A DNA stretch of 64,000 bases, taken from the NCBI RefSeq assembly GCF_035083965.1, contig NC_089727.1:16010769-16074768 (forward strand), read 5' to 3'. The stretch comes from Branchiostoma lanceolatum. Its lineage: Eukaryota > Chordata > Leptocardii > Amphioxiformes > Branchiostomatidae. Positions within the stretch are counted from its first letter, which is position 1, and each line of letters starts with the position of its first letter. Below, in pieces: positions 24,369 to 35,213 of this stretch. The notes beneath the pieces were generated by a model. The model did not search any database, had not been told where the DNA came from, and was given only the letters and a program-made list of their open reading frames with translations. The translations under genes were made by a program, and so were the position numbers.

Positions 24369-25693
24369 ATGAATGCTGCCAGAGCGGCACTGTCTGTTGC
24401 AGCGAGAGTGTGCCCCAGAGCTTCCCCGGGCCTGTTGTCAAGATCAAGGCCGGTAGCAGGTAAACACATCTAATTCGACGTTCTTTTCAGTCCCACTTAA
24501 GCTACCTTAAGTCAAACGTTCTGTGAAGCACAAGCTATTTGTATACAGCACAGTCGAGATACCATCAGTGATTTACGTTGCTGCCGGTGATAGATGATCT
24601 AACTCTGTACAACTTATTGTTTTACTTGACAATGTCTTGCTTTTCCGACGTAATGAGTAGATACCAGCTTCATCCAAAGTTGGTTCACGTCTTCTTCTTC
24701 TGAAGGACATAAGATTTACAACTCTGTTTTTGATTACTATCTTATGTTATTGGACAATCCAGAGATGGCGGCTGTTTGCACCTCGGCACCCCGTTTTCGT
24801 CCTGAGGGGAGCGGCATTAAAAACTGCCTGAGACCATCCTTGCTGAGACCAAACTTTGGGTACGGTGGTTGCCGACATGCCGGGTGGAGCGGAGCTGGGT
24901 TGGGTGTCGGAGCGGGCGTCATTTTCGCCGCAGGTCTTTATAAGGTGAACTCTTTCGTGGTTTTCAACTCGTACATACCAAACGTTACTGTTTATAAACC
25001 TCATCTTCTCAAGTCATTACATACTGTGTTTAGCAAGTTTGAAGATTAGCATTAAAATGCACCAATTTGCATTGGGAAATAGTATATTTATCACTAGTTT
25101 TCTCAAGGACCGAACGAAACTTGTTCTAGAATAGCGTGGTTTCAGGCGCTAATTTGAAACTGTTTTGCATCCATCATTCATATTTTCTACCCTGGAAAAA
25201 AGCATACTCTATCAACATTGAGTTTCTGTCACATTTCTACCATCAGACAACTCTTGCCAACGAACAGAAAAAGTCAGGTGACACCGACATAGGTGAGAAG
25301 TCGGTGAAGGCCGAGACCCCGACTCCACCCGGAGCCGCCCAGGATGTTGAAAATTCGTCGCCTGAAGTGCACGTGACGGTCGCCGACGACAGCAACGCGC
25401 AGGTAACGTCACAAGACGTTCTCCGGTACCTGCCTAAGAAGAACGACAACGGCACGCCCCGCACCGAGTTTCCACAACAGTCAGAGCCTAATCTTCACGC
25501 CGATCACGTGTGGCTACGACTGCTCATGTACATTCTGTGCTACTTTGGGTACATCCGTGTGCTACCCGCCCGTATTTCATCAGTAGCAACTAGCGCTTGC
25601 CGTAGGGCTGCTGCCGAGCAGTGCGGAAGCAGTCGGCCAGGGGGCGCTTCACACCGGTACCGGTCTAACCAGAAACAGGGGCCAGCTGGCTGA
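24369..25693 (+). CDS. Unrecognised protein with predicted mitochondrial presequence
   Basis: Three exons: 24369-24459 (ATG, donor gtaaac), 24763-24944 (acceptor aatccag, donor gtgaac) and 25247-25693 (acceptor ccatcag, stop TGA), all in phase, 239 aa. The first 30 residues have several Arg, many Ala/Ser and no acidic residue (MNAARAALSVAARVCPRASP), typical of a mitochondrial targeting peptide. A Gly/Ala-rich hydrophobic stretch at about 76-90 (GLGVGAGVIFAAGLY) could be a membrane segment. Then comes a polar, acidic and Pro-rich region (SPEVHVTVADDSNAQVTSQD), and a second hydrophobic patch at about 180-197 (LLMYILCYFGYI). I recognise no domain. The layout (presequence, small membrane helix, low-complexity acidic tail) and the nearby NOCT and ELF genes make MGARP a candidate, but this is inference only. 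Confidence 0.6.
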
Positions 25694-26171
25694 GAAGACC
25701 TGTCCACGAGGAGAGCTCTGAGACAGGGAGCACCACTCCTGAGGAGCACAGCCGGCCCGGACATGTTCGGGACCGACAGGACACGAAGATCTGTCCGCAA
25801 GAGTTCCAGTCCGAGTTCGATCGTCCGATGAAAGAAGAACACACCGCGTGGACGTTGGAAGATCAAGAGCGGACCACTGTAACAGTCTCAAACTGTGGAA
25901 GTTGATGAATTATAAAGACTCACCATTAACGCTCTTCAGAGAGTTTCGGTCTCGATATTTAGAGACAAATTCAACAATGACTTTACAGTTGTAGTGAGAC
26001 GAGTCCGGTACCGGTGTTTACTGCTTAGTTTGTATATGTATATATATGTAGAACGGGGGAGGTGGAAGGTGCTGCATGATCAGCACCAAGGACGGCCCCC
26101 GCGCGGAGGCGAAAAACGACGTTACCATGAAGTTGCCTCACTGATTTCTTCATGACATGCATTGTGGATGC

Positions 26172-26177
26172 AATAAA
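26172..26177 (+). terminator. Candidate poly(A) signal of the mitochondrial-type gene
   Basis: AATAAA in tgcaataaagttg, 480 bp after the stop codon, followed by a T-rich stretch near 26209. Confidence 0.5.
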
Positions 26178-26179
26178 GT

Positions 26180-29100
26180 TGTTTCGCTGCATGTGGCGGT
26201 TTTCAAGTTTTTTTTGTGTTTAATTCCATCCATACTGTTGGTTTCTTTCTCTCCTATGACTGCTGCCGTGTTTATGTTTCATTTTTGAGACCAGTTTAAA
26301 GTGACGTAGTTTTGAGAAACAGTGAGAAATACCATATTGTAAATTGTGATAACGTGAAAAGGCGAAACGTAAACACGTAACTCCCATCAACACAAAAACC
26401 CACCAGCAAAACCACGTGTTGTGATGTTACGCATTTCCCCGGGATGATTATCAACAAACACCGTTCCTTGTCCGTGTGAAGTCGGTGAACAGAAGGTTCA
26501 ATGAGGCACGGTCTACAAGCCACTTGATGAACAATCAGGCTTAATTTGTGGTACAATCTCGACACAAAGGCTGTTCTCTCTCCGATTAAACCTGGAACAG
26601 GACGTGTTAATCACAGAACAGAAGTATAAGACAAAGAAATGTCTTAAGGCAAAAAGCAAATAGCATTTGTGTTAATTTGTTCTGTTCATAGCCTTCGCCA
26701 GGCCTTTCTGTGGAGTTTTGGATAATAGAATCTGTCAAAAATATGACAGGAAAATGTGTCCTTGGTAAGGATAACTGGAGTCTATCGTAGCCAAACTCTC
26801 CTCGTAAATTGTTCTCTCTTTAATCAGCGTCTGGTAGAGAGCTAGAAAGATATCAGACAATGTCAAAATGCTAAAGGATACATTGTGGGATTTTACAAAC
26901 TCAGACACTGCAAATCCATTCGGTAAAAAGTATAGCACTCGTTGTGTGTAAAATATTGTACAGAACATCCTTCTAGATCAACAAGTGTTTGTTGTCCCCT
27001 AAATGACCGACGCTCCTACATCAGAAAGTGCACGTGGGAATGTAGAACACGTATTTAATCATGAGCCCTTTAAATCCCACATGAAGTGTAGACGGAGTTA
27101 TTATTCCCCTACGGCTGCCCCTCCCCGTACACAGTAGCACAAAGGACTGAAGAGCCTGCCCTATACAGGGAAACACACCAGCTCTTCGGCAAACACTCCA
27201 CCACAATTCTCCACCCTCACAAATGCGCTCTTAATAAGGAAGCGGAGGGATGAGTTTGGAAAGCCCGTTATTTTCGTCTTCTTGAACTCTTTGTGCCTTT
27301 GTGGTCAGAAGAATGCACGTGTGTTCTTTGGGCGGGGTGCGCGATGTTCTCACAATGAAAGGGTTACGAATTAATCATCGTATTGTTGTTGGCATTGTGC
27401 TCGTAATGTAGCAGTGAAAAACACGCACTGAATGACATTTGTACAGCATAACGGGATTTTCATACTGTGTTACGCGCATTTGAATCAAACTACCATTACA
27501 TCATTTTTTATGAAACGATTTTAGACGAGAAAATTCGTGATTTTAGACAGTTTGATCTGAGTTTGAAACCAGGGAGTCATTGCCTCAAGTCTCATGCCTA
27601 CTCCATTGTTGGTTCAATTATTTTTTTCCACGACATTTCCAAGATGCGAGTAAAAGTGACGCAAAGACAATATTTGTTCGGCTAAACTTAGAAGACTTCC
27701 TCACGCATCGTGATGGGTGCACCGGCCGCGTGTTGTAACCATAGTAACAAGAGAGGAATATCTAACAGGGCAAAGCCTTTATAGACAATGACGAACTATA
27801 GCCTCCCGGCCTGGCCTTTCTATAGCCTCCTTCGCAGACTTCCTAGAAAGGCGGCGTATATATTTGGGAGAGGGGGGAGGGGGGTGACGCGATTTCTTAC
27901 ACGGGCCAAGGGAGTTATGTTGCCGATGGACGACCCCCTTTCTCCCTCGGCGACATAACTCCCTTGGCCCGTGTAAGAAATCGCGTCACCCCCTCCCCCC
28001 CTCCCCCACAATATATACGCCGCCTTTCTAGGAAGTCTGCGAAGGAGGCTAGCCTTTCTACGGGTCGTACGGATCGTAGAATTCGGCAAAAAATGGAATA
28101 ATTTGGCAGTATAGTCAGTCCACGTGCACCTGCGAATGAAACCCTCCATGGCCAAACTCCCCTGGCAAATATTCTCCCTATAGCCGGCGTGGTTACTCTG
28201 GTAGAGACTAGACGAACTTGGCCATTAAACTCAGGTGCAGAATTTAGTGAAGCAAGATCACACAGTTATGGCAGAAATATTAGTGCGATGTTATAGTTGT
28301 TGTTCTGTTATCATCTATTCTCATCTTCTTTGCATTTGATGGTGACCAACAATAATTCATAACTAAAGCTTAGCTTCCATTTGAATAGAAACCAAAGTTT
28401 CGTTTCGTTTTATCTGCCAAGACACGGCGAAAAGTTCCGGTATGATCGTCCTCTGGGGTCCCAAATATCAGAACGGTAAACAGGAAACAAAAGGCGAGTG
28501 TAGTTCCCACGGAATGTTTTATTTCCATTCGAAAGAAAGGAACAAGTTCATCATGGCTGCTACCACTGAAGAGTTGTTGTTTTCCGGCTCAACCGTACTC
28601 ACGAACAAACACAGAAACAAAAGAACTGTTTAAACCTCACTTCAGATTGAATAACATCAATTATGACGTCGTGAGAGTCGTGCCGATAGGATTTCGTGAG
28701 AAGTAGATATTCATTTAAATAATGCGACACTCAATAAATTCAGAAATACCAGCACATATCACGATATCAAGATTCAGTAATTCTACAACATCATGTACAT
28801 CAAATGGACAACCTCTTTAAATTTCTTACGAGAAAAATATGTACAATCACTCCGCAACAATTGACAATTTCTTACACAATATCAATACAATCTATATCAT
28901 TTTTTTAAATAAAGACATACATTTATCACTGATGACATATATGTACGTTTACTCCTTGTTAAGAATTTTACGTACATGTACAGAAAACTAGTGGACCGTT
29001 CAATGAAGATCTGATTGAAAGAAGTCTTTTTCGCCTACAGAGCGGCCTTGTATTTTAGTCGTACAACAGAATAGGATTCCGACAATACAGTGCGCAATAA

Positions 29101-29250
29101 ATACATGTACATACTGAGATACATACAGATTGTCTCTGACAAATACGACAATGCGTGGACGTACATACTGGCCAGTTAGATGGCGTATTTACAACTAAGA
29201 GGGCCCTTCAGATGGCGTGTTCACACTGAAGCGGGTACTTTCAAAGCATA
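26180..29250. other. Intergenic interval
   Basis: No supported gene. It holds the 229 bp palindromic element at 27823-28051. The right part (about 28700-29250) is AT-rich and may be the 3' UTR of the FERD3L-type gene on the minus strand, though I could not fix a poly(A) signal. Confidence 0.5.
27814..28060. mobile_element. Near-perfect palindromic element with 9 bp target duplication
   Basis: The element 27823-28051 starts TAGCCTCCTTCGCAGACTTCC (first 20 bases diagnostic) and ends with the complement. The arms are about 100 bp each, including a G-rich stretch and GCGATTTCTTACACGGGCCA. The flanks GCCTTTCTA at 27814-27822 and 28052-28060 are identical. No ORF of note. Confidence 0.85.
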
Positions 29251-29286
29251 GCTTCGCTCCGGCTGATTTTTAACGTGTTGCGGGGG

Positions 29287-29377
29287 CGTTTTTGTCGGGC
29301 TTTCGATTTTGCCCCGTTTTCTTTATGGCTGGCGGACGAGAAGAAAACCTGACAAAATGGAAAGCCCGACAAAAACG
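29287..29377. repeat. Extended hairpin just 3' of the FERD3L stop
   Basis: CGTTTTTGTCGGGCTTTC at 29287-29304 pairs perfectly with its complement at 29360-29377. The inner part continues to pair with bulges (ATTTTG with CAAAAT, GTTTTCTT with AAGAAAAC). On the minus strand it lies 74-164 nt after the stop codon, so it is probably in the 3' UTR. Confidence 0.6.
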
Positions 29378-29450
29378 TCTAAAAAGACGCCCAAAACAAG
29401 CCGAACCTCTGCTTGGAGAGTATGTCGCGGGGCCCCTCGGATGGTCGAGT

Positions 29451-32400
29451 TCACACCGACGTGGGTCCCTCGGACGTCTCCGACAACTCGTCGGAAGGCG
29501 AGTCATTCTCCTCCTCCATGTCACCCTCCATGGCCGCGGTCAGGCTCCTCCGGACGCTGCGAATCTCCGCCTCACTGTGGAAAAAAGTGCCGTACTTGTT
29601 ATAGGAAGAACTGACGATCATGACTATATGGCCTTGTCGTATGGTACAAAACTGATCATATTAGATACCAGATTTTTTGCAGAAGGTTGCATAAATTGTG
29701 AAGATTTTGCGTTCTAGACTGGGAACAGATTCGTAGATAAGATACTGCATAACGCATAATGATAATGTACAAATGATAACCAGGCACTTCCACAATTACT
29801 TAAAAAACGCCCAAGTCGGTCGCAGAATTACTAGTGAAGGAAAATACAGTCAAAGCAAGTCGTTACTTCGATTGGTGAAATTGGTTTCTTGTCTTCTACA
29901 TGTTTCTTTAGGAAAAAAAGTACCGATGAAGTTAAGCCAACCATACAAAAACATAGCTAGCTGCAGGAGTTATGTGATATAAACAAGACACGTACCTGAC
30001 TGTTTTCCCGGCCAAGACGTCCTTCATGAAGTGGATGTAGATGATGGCCAGTCTCAGGGTCTCAATCCGGGACAGCCGCTTCTCGTAGGAAAACGTGGGG
30101 ACCTGGAAGAGAGTGTCTTCGTTTAGTTCTAATAGTCGATCACTGGATAAATCTTATCCAAACTAAGATGACAGAGCTTATCAGTATCAGATCCAGATAG
30201 AAATCAGAGAGTAAACATTATCTTATTCTACGCGTTCATTTTTAGTGGCACGTAGGGCAATTCCTTTTTTTTTACTTTTTTCAGTAGCGGGGTATATTTC
30301 TACAGTTAGCAGTTTAAACATTTCCACTCAGCAATTTGAATATTAGCAGGTGAAACATTTTCAGTAAGACTGTATTTTTGCATTTTGTAATTGCGATCTT
30401 TGGGGTTAGCGCGTGATAGCGTAAAAACTATAGCTAAGTTATATCTCTGTCTTACCCTCTTTCTGAGCTTGTCGAAGGCGTCGTTCAGGTTGAACATCCG
30501 CCGCCTCTCGCGTACGTTGGCGGCTTTCCGCTGCGCCAGGGTCGGGATGCGGCGCCGGGTCTTCGGCTTGGTCTGTCCGGGCTGCTTGGAAGGAAAAAAA
30601 ACACACTCAAAATGACTGAAGCCTGGAAATCTACAGCCAGACAGAGTGAAGAAGACTCTCCGACGAGCGCTAGACTGATGATAAAGAACGGACTACACTT
30701 GCGTCTTGCTGCGCAAAAACGAAGATCACTCAAAATAAAATGAAATTTGTCGCACTATTTTACGGAATTGTCCGCATATGCATGATACATTTAAATGTAA
30801 CTTGATGAAGGATCCTTAGCAACTAGTTAGGCCGTCGAGCATGTTTCCAATGTTTTGGAAACCGCAGTGTTTATTCATTCTCAATCACTGACTCAAACTA
30901 ATCCCTTCCTAGCCACAAGGTAGATATCAAACAATTAAGACGCATCAATCCAGGTGTTCCCGTCGTTCTTGAGAAGTTTAGGTAAGCTGATCAGATGTAT
31001 CTAAAGATCCCCTTAAAACCCGACCTGCGTTCAAAGATTTAGCCGCCACATTCGGACAAGACTATTAGATACGACAGGTACATTGTCATAGTTAGCTATC
31101 TATTATTCGGGTACCCTCTGTACGAGACTATAGTATAAGCGGAACTTCCTGTGATTAGTTAAGCGTGTAAGTATCCACGCCTCCCATCTCTTGTATGCCC
31201 CACGCGTGTACTGGAATCCGTACACCGAAGTGCACCACATAACACACATAACAGGCGTACTTCACATCTTTTCCCAATTGCTACTCGATCAGACTTACCC
31301 CAATATCAGCACATTGTATCACAGTTTGATTTGTTTAGAACCACACCCCGAAAATTAGACCATAAGTGAGGTGGAACAGACCTACAACTTTCCGTAAGGT
31401 CTCTTCGTAAGTCTTAACTTTGTGTTGTCATGAAAAGTCAGTTATTCAGAAGTAGACCATGTTCTATGCGATTGTGTTCCCCACTAAAGTCCCTCTTCTA
31501 CTGAGCATGCTTTGCCTTCTGTAGTCTGTCTGTTATCTTCTTATAAAAGCCCGATGCTATCTTAAGTAATTGGTGATATCCTAGGGGTATAGACGATCTT
31601 TGCACCAAAGAAGAAATAGCGCAACTGTTCGGGGTTCAAGCGGTTTAAACATGTCACAGTCTAATCCATATTTCTTCAGTCTATCTCTACAGACTGTTGG
31701 TTTAAGTTATAAGTAGATTACAGCAAAATGTAGTTTTGACTGAAAATAATCTGTTAAGAACAGTTAGTTCTATTCCAGTATAACTGCAGTTCTGGTTTCC
31801 TATGGGAATTTTACTGTTCTAGAAACTACATATATAAAGCACATTGTGTGTACGTATACAACATTTCTGTGCTTAGGAAAAGAGACACGTAGAACTTGGA
31901 AGATTTTGCGTAAATTTGGCAGCATGAAACATTCGAACAAAAAATATGTCCAACCTGTTGTTGCTGTTGAAGGCTTCCCTGTTGAGTCTGCTCGTACCCT
32001 AGGTGTGCTTGGGGCTGTCCGACGAAGTTGTACAGACCTTGGGTGTTCTGTGTCCCGTCGAAGTAGCCGGGTTGTTGCGGTACTTGTTGTGTCCAGCACG
32101 ACCATGTTCCCGTCACCGTGGTGTTAGCGCTGTGATCGTGGCTTCCCCCTGAGGCGTCGTAGGAACCTTGTGTGTAGTTGTTGGGTGTGTAGTTGGACGG
32201 ACTGTACGTGTTGGGGCTGTAGTTTCCACCGCTGGACGAGGAGGGACTGTACGTGTTGACGTCGCCTGGGACGTACCCGGCGTCGCCCGACGGGAAGCCG
32301 CCGCCGTAGAGTGGAACGTCGACGCTGGCGGCCAAGTCCCCGAGGTCGGCCAAGTCGAACGCAAGGCTGGCGAAGTTGTAGGTGCTGTTGTCGAAGTCGC

Positions 32401-32518
32401 TGTAAAAGTCCGGCATGGGCGTCATGTTTTGGTACGACGCCGACGCTCCGTTCTGATCAACGGTGTTGGATGCGCCGTTGAAACTGTATTGATCCTCGTT
32501 ATATTGCACAACTTCCAT
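29451..32518 (-). CDS. FERD3L: Fer3-like bHLH transcription factor (NATO3 family)
   Basis: Four exons: 32518-31955 (ATG, donor gttgga), 30584-30456 (acceptor ccaag, donor gtaaga), 30102-29996 (acceptor cttccag, donor gtacgt) and 29574-29451 (acceptor ttccacag, stop TGA), 307 aa with matching phases. The bHLH spans about 206-262: basic region [14 protein letters not shown], helix 1 [12 protein letters not shown], loop and helix 2 [20 protein letters not shown] then [22 protein letters not shown] followed by [20 protein letters not shown] is diagnostic for Fer3/FERD3L, against [33 protein letters not shown] in PTF1A. Exon 1 encodes a Tyr/Asn/Ser/Gln-rich region ending in a Gln run, much longer than in mammalian FERD3L; exon 4 gives an acidic tail ([14 protein letters not shown]). 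FERD3L acts in floor plate and ventral neural progenitors in vertebrates. The bHLH is split by an intron at KR|VPT. The exon 2 acceptor could be three bases later. Confidence 0.88.
30618..30716. repeat. 99 bp repeat, copy in FERD3L intron 1
   Basis: Ungapped 91 of 99 match to 32623-32721, in the same orientation. It ends 34 bp upstream (in gene orientation) of exon 2. It shares CCGACGAGCGCTAG and CTGATGATAAAGAACGGAC exactly with the other copy. Confidence 0.85.
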
Positions 32519-32622
32519 TGTGAGAAAAAAAGGAAGGATTTTTGCCTTAAAAACAACACTTGTGCTGAAAAGTTTGCTAGCAAAACAGCCGGGAAAGAGA
32601 ATCTGTGAAACAGCTTGTGGCG

Positions 32623-32721
32623 GAAGCCTGGATATCTGCAGCCAAACAGAGTGCAGAAGACTGTCCGACGAGCGCTAGTCTGATGATAAAGAACGGACGA
32701 CACTTGCGTCTGGCTGCGCAA
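32623..32721. repeat. 99 bp repeat, copy upstream of the FERD3L start codon
   Basis: Second copy of the 30618-30716 block, 105-203 bp upstream of the ATG at 32518, probably in the 5' UTR or proximal promoter. Confidence 0.85.
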
Positions 32722-32904
32722 GCTGTGTGCAACAAGTGGTTGCTGTGTAAACGTGGCAAAATTGAACCACAGGCTGGCCCGCGGGTTGACGCACACGACA
32801 AGCTCTCTTCAACCTTCGCCGGCCACGACTCCGCAACTTTCCAATATCTCTGCCTTCCTCTACGACTCTTCGAGGACTGCACCCAACCCACGTTGTCCAC
32901 TCGA

Positions 32905-32914
32905 CTTTAAATAT
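32905..32914 (-). promoter_or_regulatory. TATA-like box of the FERD3L-type gene
   Basis: On the minus strand the sequence reads ATATTTAAAG, about 390 bp upstream of the ATG, with GC-rich sequence (GGCGGAGG) just 5' of it. A start site near 32880 would give a 5' UTR of about 360 nt. Confidence 0.35.
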
Positions 32915-33732
32915 TCCTCCGCCGCGCTATTTACCCAAGTTAACTACTGTGTAATTCCCTGGCCCATTCAGGCAAATTAGAACTTAATTGTTCCGCGCAA
33001 GTCAGAGACAAACGGGGTGGCGTTTGTTGACACAATGTGTGTGAAGTACCGTAAATGGTTTTAATTCAGCCAATTATAATAGTACGGACTGAGCTTCTTC
33101 AGAAAAGCTTCTTTCATGTCACAAGGAGGAAAAGCTGGTGTAGTTTTTGTAAACTGTTATTTTTACCATGTATTTGTGATGCATGCTTTTGCTTATTGTG
33201 AGAGGAAAATTATGCCTACCGCGCTGTTTTTGCTGAACAAAGGCTGCGTATGTATCTCCCTATAATCGACGCAGATATCTTTCTTTCTTATGTTGAATTT
33301 GAGAGATAGAGGGATATTTTTGAATCGCGTTATGCAAAATTGGCGGCCCTTGTAACGCCTCAATTCAGACCTGATTGTCTGCTTGTGTGAGGCCGAACTT
33401 TGCACAAGTTGTCGAGTTTTAGGTCCAACTCGGTGCCAGGGCTGTAATGTATGGAAAGAGTAGACATATCCCATGATACACTTCGCCATGGAAACTTTAG
33501 AGTTGGTTTTCCGTACATGTGAATTTGACATTCGGTGCGATTTTTGCTTAAGGACTTTTGACTGGTAAAGTTTCTGTATTGTTTAATACCCACACGGACC
33601 ACATACTAGTATACCGCCAACTGTTATTGATACGGTAACAATTGTCGCTATAATATGCGTTAGCGAATAGACCACCTTCCCCCCACGCACTCTGTCGAAT
33701 ATGGCCTGGTCTTGATATTTTCAATCCAAACT

Positions 33733-35213
33733 TAATCACACGTTTACTGTGTGCATCATGTGTATGAATTTCGTAAATCTATATGTATCTATATTGCAGA
33801 TTGTTCTTCAGACGTAATATTCAATACGAGTTGTAATTCATGAGTAAGAAACCGCGTGCACCAAATCTGTATCACAGAATAGAACAATGAAGTTCACTTG
33901 AAATTATCACGGACAAAACAGTAATAATCACACGTTTACTGTGTAACGTTGGGTAACATAAATTCGCGGGGTACTTAAATTCGGGATTTTTCGAAAACGG
34001 GGTATTTAGGGATATGTGCTAGATGCAACATAAGTAATACCGCTAGAAATGCAAACCTGACAGACTTACGTATTCAGAACACTGTCTGAAAAGCTTCGAT
34101 AAGCATGCATTATAAGGCGACGAGGTCAAAAACTCTCCGTCCCTTATTGGAACAGTCTGAGGGCTTCGTGGGAGATTTACACAACATGGTTGTCGGCTGG
34201 TTTATAAGAAAAATGTCACATCCGCTTCCTGCTAAACACAATTATTTACAAGACAACTTATTACAATCTCTTTTGCTAACCTGCAACTGGATTCTAAGTG
34301 TGATCAATCATCAAAACTCCTCTCTGTTGCTACAACCTACGGCACGTGTATTTTCCCGCCGCCATATTGTTAACCAGAATCCTGTTGTCAAGCAGACGAC
34401 AAAGGTTTGTGAGGAACACTTTTTTGTCTAAATGCTGCGTGTGATAGTGGACTGAGGAAGATATTTTCCTCAAAGTTTGCTCCTAACACAACAAGGAACA
34501 CATGGACATAGTAGTATTACCATTGCTACGGCATCCAGCTAACTTTCCATGAATAATGTAACGTTACACGTTGCCCGATGATGACGATGGGCCGACTTTG
34601 AGTGAAGTTCTACCGACTCAACACACGGGTTGTTCCCGAACTGGCCTGATGTGTGCGGTACGGCCGTTTTTTCGTGTATTTTTTTTACTTGGACACGTCT
34701 ATATCCATAGCACTCTCCTCAAGCCAAGGATGGAACGAATAGCTGCTGTATAAAATGTGATTAGCGGTAAGATATTCAAGACGAATCTTCTCTCCCGAAT
34801 TAATGTGCCCCCCTGTCCGACAGCACCGTAATTGTGCGTGCGGCGGACGGTAGTTTCTAGTTGAAATATTATGGTGTCAGCACGACTAGAGACAAAATCT
34901 ACCATATATATGATTAGTGCAAAGATAGTACACGATACTGACAGAATTATAGAAAAAAAGGATGGTTTGTTGTTCTGCTAGATTGATTTCAGTCAACCAT
35001 TATCGGAAAAATCCCGAATTTATGTTACCCAACGTTACATCATGTGTATGAATTTCGTATGTATCTTCTTATATTGCAGATTGTACTTCAGACGTAATAT
35101 TTAAGATAAGATGTAATTCATGAGTAAGAAACCGCGTGCACCAAATCTGTATCACAGAATAGAACAATGTGGTTCACTTGAAATTATCACGGACAAAACA
35201 GTAATATTTACTG
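33733..35213. repeat. 192 bp tandem duplication split by a TIR element
   Basis: A block starting AATCACACGTTTACTGTG at 33733 restarts at 33925. The second copy is interrupted after about 20 bp and resumes at 35038 (CATCATGTGTATGAATTTCG), running to about 35213. Both copies share TCATGAGTAAGAAACCGCGT and ATCACGGACAAAACAGTAAT. Confidence 0.8.
33944..35037. mobile_element. Non-autonomous TIR element with TA target site
   Basis: The element 33946-35035 begins ACGTTGGGTAACATAAATTC and ends with the exact complement (21 bp TIR). TA flanks it on both sides (33944-33945, 35036-35037), as expected for Tc1/mariner-like target choice. The uninterrupted first copy of the host duplication has TG at the equivalent position. 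About 1.09 kb, with no transposase visible. Confidence 0.7.

Noticed and set aside
32168-32608. 146-codon plus-strand frame opposite FERD3L exon 1
   Set aside because: Antisense shadow of the Ser/Tyr/Asn-rich coding exon.
30485-32900. Two similar minus-strand frames containing PFFII.LALVG
   Set aside because: Both come from translating the duplicated 99 bp non-coding block near FERD3L exons.
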